Below, piece by piece: positions 53,733 to 56,373 of a DNA stretch of 56,373 nucleotides. How positions within the stretch are numbered: position 1 is the stretch's first letter; every line of letters starts with the position of its first letter. The stretch is from positions 1 through 56,373 of the forward strand of contig CAMBSL010000004.1 in NCBI GenBank assembly GCA_945870455.1, in the 5' to 3' direction. This DNA comes from Pirellula staleyi DSM 6068 (lineage in GTDB: Bacteria; Planctomycetota; Planctomycetia; Pirellulales; Pirellulaceae). The notes under the pieces are model-generated. The model was given only the letters and a program-made list of their open reading frames with translations. It was not told the DNA's origin and ran no database searches. The translations under genes were made by a program, and so were the position numbers.

Positions 53733-54425
53733 CTAATCCTGCAACTCGCCCTTGGGTTCATTGATCTGATTGATACTCTTGATGATTAAGCTGCCCAGTG
53801 ATCGCGTAGTGTGCGGATTGCCGTTTCCATTAAGAATTGAGACGTTCAGACGCATAGCCAATTCTCTGAGTGTCGGTTTCGCCGGGATAATTAGTTTCCC
53901 GGATCGTTCAACTTCGATCGTACCGTTTTCAAGTTCGCGAATTAAGTAACCCTCAAAGGTAACGCTTGTAACAGTAGCGATTCCTGGGCTTTTTGGTTTC
54001 AGTAGCCTGCTTAACGCAAGGTCTCGTCGTCCGTTTCTCTCGTTCGACATCATCTCCAATGCCGCTGCCAAGGGCGTGTCAAGTAAAGTCTCGATTTGCA
54101 TTTCTGCAGTATTCATTCGCAGTACGATTATGCGATCTACGTGATTGAGCGTATTCACGTTGAATGAGATGTGCCCTGCCGAGTCCATCATTGCCGTCGT
54201 CTTTACTGAAATTCTCTCGCCAGTTGAACTAACGACATCGTAACCCTTCTGGTTGACTTCACTAGCCATTTGCCCATTGGAAATCAATGCGGCATACAAT
54301 TCGCCAATTCGGCCACATAGATGTCGCAACTCCGTGGGCGGCACACCCCAATTTAGTTCTCGTTCAAACCAAGACATCGCTTCTCCGAGCGATTGGATTA
54401 GTTGCATCTGTGTGAGGGCCATCAA
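53733..54425 (-). CDS. DUF6998-like protein, possible nuclease-fold
   Basis: A 230-residue soluble protein. The part GRIGELYAALISNGQMASEVNQKGYDVVSSTGERISVKTTAMM resembles the DUF6998 family and the beta-strand pattern of PD-(D/E)XK nucleases (E, then G-x-D-V, then V-K-T), a pattern also used by restriction enzymes. HVDRIIVLRMN continues it. The C-terminal half (from about 150) has no clear match. No methylase or other defence gene is next to it. Function is not known. Confidence 0.5.
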   Translation of the reverse strand: MMALTQMQLIQSLGEAMSWFERELNWGVPPTELRHLCGRIGELYAALISNGQMASEVNQKGYDVVSSTGERISVKTTAMMDSAGHISFNVNTLNHVDRIIVLRMNTAEMQIETLLDTPLAAALEMMSNERNGRRDLALSRLLKPKSPGIATVTSVTFEGYLIRELENGTIEVERSGKLIIPAKPTLRELAMRLNVSILNGNGNPHTTRSLGSLIIKSINQINEPKGELQD

Positions 54426-55104
54426 TTGCTCGTTAGAAATGAATAGTAGTAGGGGGCGTCATGAATTGAGATGTCGCGACATCATCCGTGTCGTATTCTA
54501 ATCCAAGTCAGACGTAGTCTTGGCCAACTTCAACGCTTCGCTCGACACATATCAACTGGGTATTGATGCGGACGTTTGGTGTGAGCTGACTTGGGACTTT
54601 GGCACGTTGTTCGCAACCGTTGCGGGCAAGCCGACAGTGAGCGAGTCGACTCGCAGCCGCAACCGCCAACAGCGTTACAAGATACGCAATCGAGCCAAAG
54701 AGTTGTTCACGAGCTAAGGGCTTCGACGCTAGGTCGAAACCACCCATTTGTAGTTTTGCTAACGAAGGTGTACTCGATAACTTTAACGTGCGCCTACGGC
54801 TAACGGTTAAACGAAACGGCTAACGGTTAAACGAAACCTGCGAAATTGGGCTTCGTTGAACGGTATCGCGGTTCAACATCGTGGACAACTTACGAGCGAT
54901 CGGTTGGTCTTGTATTCCCTACGATCGCTACATGCCGCTCCTTTTTGTTTTTGTTGAGCTGCATGTTGAAGGTTTGTCGATGATCAAAAATTGGTGGTAG
55001 CGATCGAGCATCTGGATGCTAATTCGATGATGACTGTTTCCTTTGTGCAGGGATGTGGCCAAGGAAATTCAAATGACCAGCTCTACAAAACGCATCCCAA
55101 GAAA
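54426..55104. other. Gap of about 680 bases with a 20-bp tandem repeat
   Basis: No convincing gene. A frame at 54520-54717 (+, 65 codons) has no known motif. The tandem repeat at 54798-54837 and an 11-codon frame at about 55072-55107 are the only features seen. Confidence 0.35.
54798..54837. repeat. Two exact tandem copies of a 20-bp unit
   Basis: GGCTAACGGTTAAACGAAAC occurs twice in a row (54798-54817, 54818-54837). It is outside any gene. Confidence 0.95.
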
Positions 55105-55890
55105 ATGACTCGCAAAAAAACAACGAAACGTAATGACTTAGCTCCTCCGCCAAAAACCGCTACGGCACAGTCGCAAGTCGATGCAGGACGTCAACCTCGG
55201 ACCCTCGGTTGGTTTGTCTTGATCGTTGGAGCATGCAGCACTTGGTATTGGTATCGACCCCTTCCAAAATCGGTTACGGAGACCGTCCATTCCACGATTC
55301 CAAACGACTGGCCAACCTCGCAATCGGGGCCGCGAAGCCTTTGGACGGATGATGGCTTGATTGTTCCAAGTATCGACGACATCAAGTTCCACAACGCTGT
55401 CGATCGGCTTGGTCCCCCGGCTCCAAGTTCCGACAATTCCCCATTGGTTGGAACGCCCAACGTTTCCGTGATTCCGTGGGAGGATACTCGCAAGGATTTT
55501 CGCGATGTGCTTCGAGCCGAAGTTCTACCAAGATTACCGGTCGAGCCCTTGGTAACTTCCGTACCGATCGATTCGAAACCCCCGACATGGACGCCAGACG
55601 ATCAAAATTCGCTCTCCCCCAAAGCATCCAAGGATCGAGAAGCGAAATGGCCAGATGCAGGCTATGTACCTGAACAGGTCGTCCAGAAAGCAAAACAGAA
55701 GCAGGCCAATAAAATTACGACCAAGATTCCACAACTTCTAGAAACCGGCATGCGATCGATTCGAACTTCGGAAGAGATCGAGACCGCCGGTCGAGGCGAC
55801 GTTTCGAATCCATCCGGGCTCGAGTCCATCCCTCAAGAACCAGCCGTACCTCGCCAACCTAATTTCATCCGGCAGCCGACGAAGAAGTAG
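55105..55890 (+). CDS. Proline-rich single-span membrane protein of unknown function
   Basis: About 261 residues from ATG 55105; the frame is open from 54991. A basic start (MTRKKTTKRNDLAPPP) is followed by one hydrophobic segment (LGWFVLIVGACSTWYWY, about 33-50) and a long Pro/Ser/Asp-rich tail. That is a type II-like single-span membrane layout. No domain is recognised. An 11-codon frame (ATG near 55072, stop overlapping ATG 55105) may couple its translation. The 3' end overlaps the end of the convergent YggS-like gene by 26 bases. Confidence 0.6.
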   Translation: MTRKKTTKRNDLAPPPKTATAQSQVDAGRQPRTLGWFVLIVGACSTWYWYRPLPKSVTETVHSTIPNDWPTSQSGPRSLWTDDGLIVPSIDDIKFHNAVDRLGPPAPSSDNSPLVGTPNVSVIPWEDTRKDFRDVLRAEVLPRLPVEPLVTSVPIDSKPPTWTPDDQNSLSPKASKDREAKWPDAGYVPEQVVQKAKQKQANKITTKIPQLLETGMRSIRTSEEIETAGRGDVSNPSGLESIPQEPAVPRQPNFIRQPTKK

Positions 55891-56373
55891 TGTTCGCAAA
55901 TAGAATGGAACCGATGCGAACCATCGTCGCCCCTTGTTCGATCGCAATTTCGAAGTCGTCGCTCATTCCCATGGAAAGTTCGTTCAACGGCAATCCAAAC
56001 CGAACGGCCCAGCGATCGCGAAGAATTCGGAGCACCTCGAAGTCGGTGCGGGCTTGGTCTTGGCCGCCATTCAAGCTTCCCATTCCCATTAGCCCGACGA
56101 TCTTCAAGGTTGGGGATTTTTCTCGTCGAGTAAGCCATTTCTCAAGCAATTGCTCCCCTTCCACCACCGAAAGTCCCGTTTTGTCCGGGTCGCCTGAAAT
56201 ATTCACTTCGAGTAGCAGATCGAGGGGGTTTTCACGAGGTCCGACGTCTTGCTCAACTTGCTGAAGTAGTCGCTCCGAGTCGAGCGAGTGCATCGCAGTC
56301 AACAAGGGCAACGTTCGTTTGGCTTTGTTCCGCTGAAGGTGTCCAATCAAATGCCAATTTATTTCTAGACCAG
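55865..56373 (-). CDS. YggS family pyridoxal 5'-phosphate-binding protein, 3' part (truncated by window edge)
   Basis: The frame continues to the window end and reads LEINWHLIGHLQRNKAKRTL, the YggS signature (WHxIGxLQxNK). LLLEVNISGDPDKTGL and GLMGMGSLNG follow, then the phosphate-binding end LSMGMSDDFEIAIEQGATMVRIGS. YggS-type proteins bind PLP and keep B6 vitamers and amino acids in balance; they have no known catalysis. The N-terminal part with the PLP lysine lies outside the window. Confidence 0.92.
   Translation of the reverse strand, partial: GLEINWHLIGHLQRNKAKRTLPLLTAMHSLDSERLLQQVEQDVGPRENPLDLLLEVNISGDPDKTGLSVVEGEQLLEKWLTRREKSPTLKIVGLMGMGSLNGGQDQARTDFEVLRILRDRWAVRFGLPLNELSMGMSDDFEIAIEQGATMVRIGSILFANTTSSSAAG

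Noticed and set aside
54520..54717. 65-codon frame on the plus strand
   Set aside because: No motif, no ribosome site; other frames over the same bases are equally open.
1..56373. tRNA, rRNA or CRISPR arrays
   Set aside because: No tRNA-like T-loop/acceptor pairing, rRNA core sequence or regularly spaced repeats were noticed by eye; a covariance-model scan was not possible.

Overview
The window looks like a chromosomal segment of a planctomycete, most likely of the Pirellula/Rhodopirellula type. The evidence is a DUF1559 protein with a type IV prepilin-like leader, a large sigma-70 factor carrying an N-terminal helix-turn-helix, exosortases fused to an EpsI-like domain, a DUF1552 remnant, and MurQ next to a BadF/BadG-type sugar kinase. 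No rRNA, tRNA or CRISPR array was found.

Left flank (1-10.2 kb): the end of a ComF-type phosphoribosyltransferase, a PhnZ-like HD-fold protein that has lost most metal ligands, a membrane fatty acid hydroxylase/sterol desaturase (minus), hisH (minus), the sigma factor, a patch of REP-like hairpins, a lipoprotein plus DUF1559 pair (minus, with a terminator), and murQ with a probable amino-sugar kinase for cell-wall sugar recycling. About 0.85 kb without a convincing gene follows.

Centre (10.2-43.9 kb): one long plus-strand exopolysaccharide locus. It opens with a WecA-like sugar-phosphate transferase fused to a GT4 glycosyltransferase. Then come a Wzx-like flippase, about eight further GT4 or GT4-like enzymes, one GT2 enzyme, FkbM and other methyltransferases, a sugar-nucleotide epimerase/dehydratase, hexapeptide and acyltransferase-3 O-acyltransferases, and a Wzy/O-antigen-ligase-like protein. 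It ends with a protein-sorting and export module: exosortase-EpsI fusion 1, a short PEP-CTERM protein with its own terminator, exosortase-EpsI fusion 2, a membrane-anchored TPR protein, and a Wzc-like co-polymerase/tyrosine kinase. The middle of the locus is littered with gene fragments (acyltransferase, FkbM, a glycosyltransferase N-terminus, a frameshifted acyltransferase), as expected of a locus remodelled by recombination. The natural reading is that the lipid-linked glycan is built on the cytoplasmic face, flipped, polymerised and modified, while the PEP-CTERM protein is processed by one or both exosortases.

Right flank (44-56.4 kb): a minus-strand group made of a secreted amidohydrolase, an ankyrin-repeat protein, an acyltransferase with ankyrin repeats inserted between its membrane segments, and a decayed beta-propeller/cytochrome gene. 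After it come a porin-like outer-membrane protein, a DUF1552 fragment broken at an 11-G run, a REP-associated tyrosine transposase flanked by its REP hairpins, a DUF6998-like protein, a proline-rich single-span membrane protein, and the 3' part of a YggS-type PLP-binding protein running off the edge. All functional calls rest on motifs read by eye; no database search was possible.
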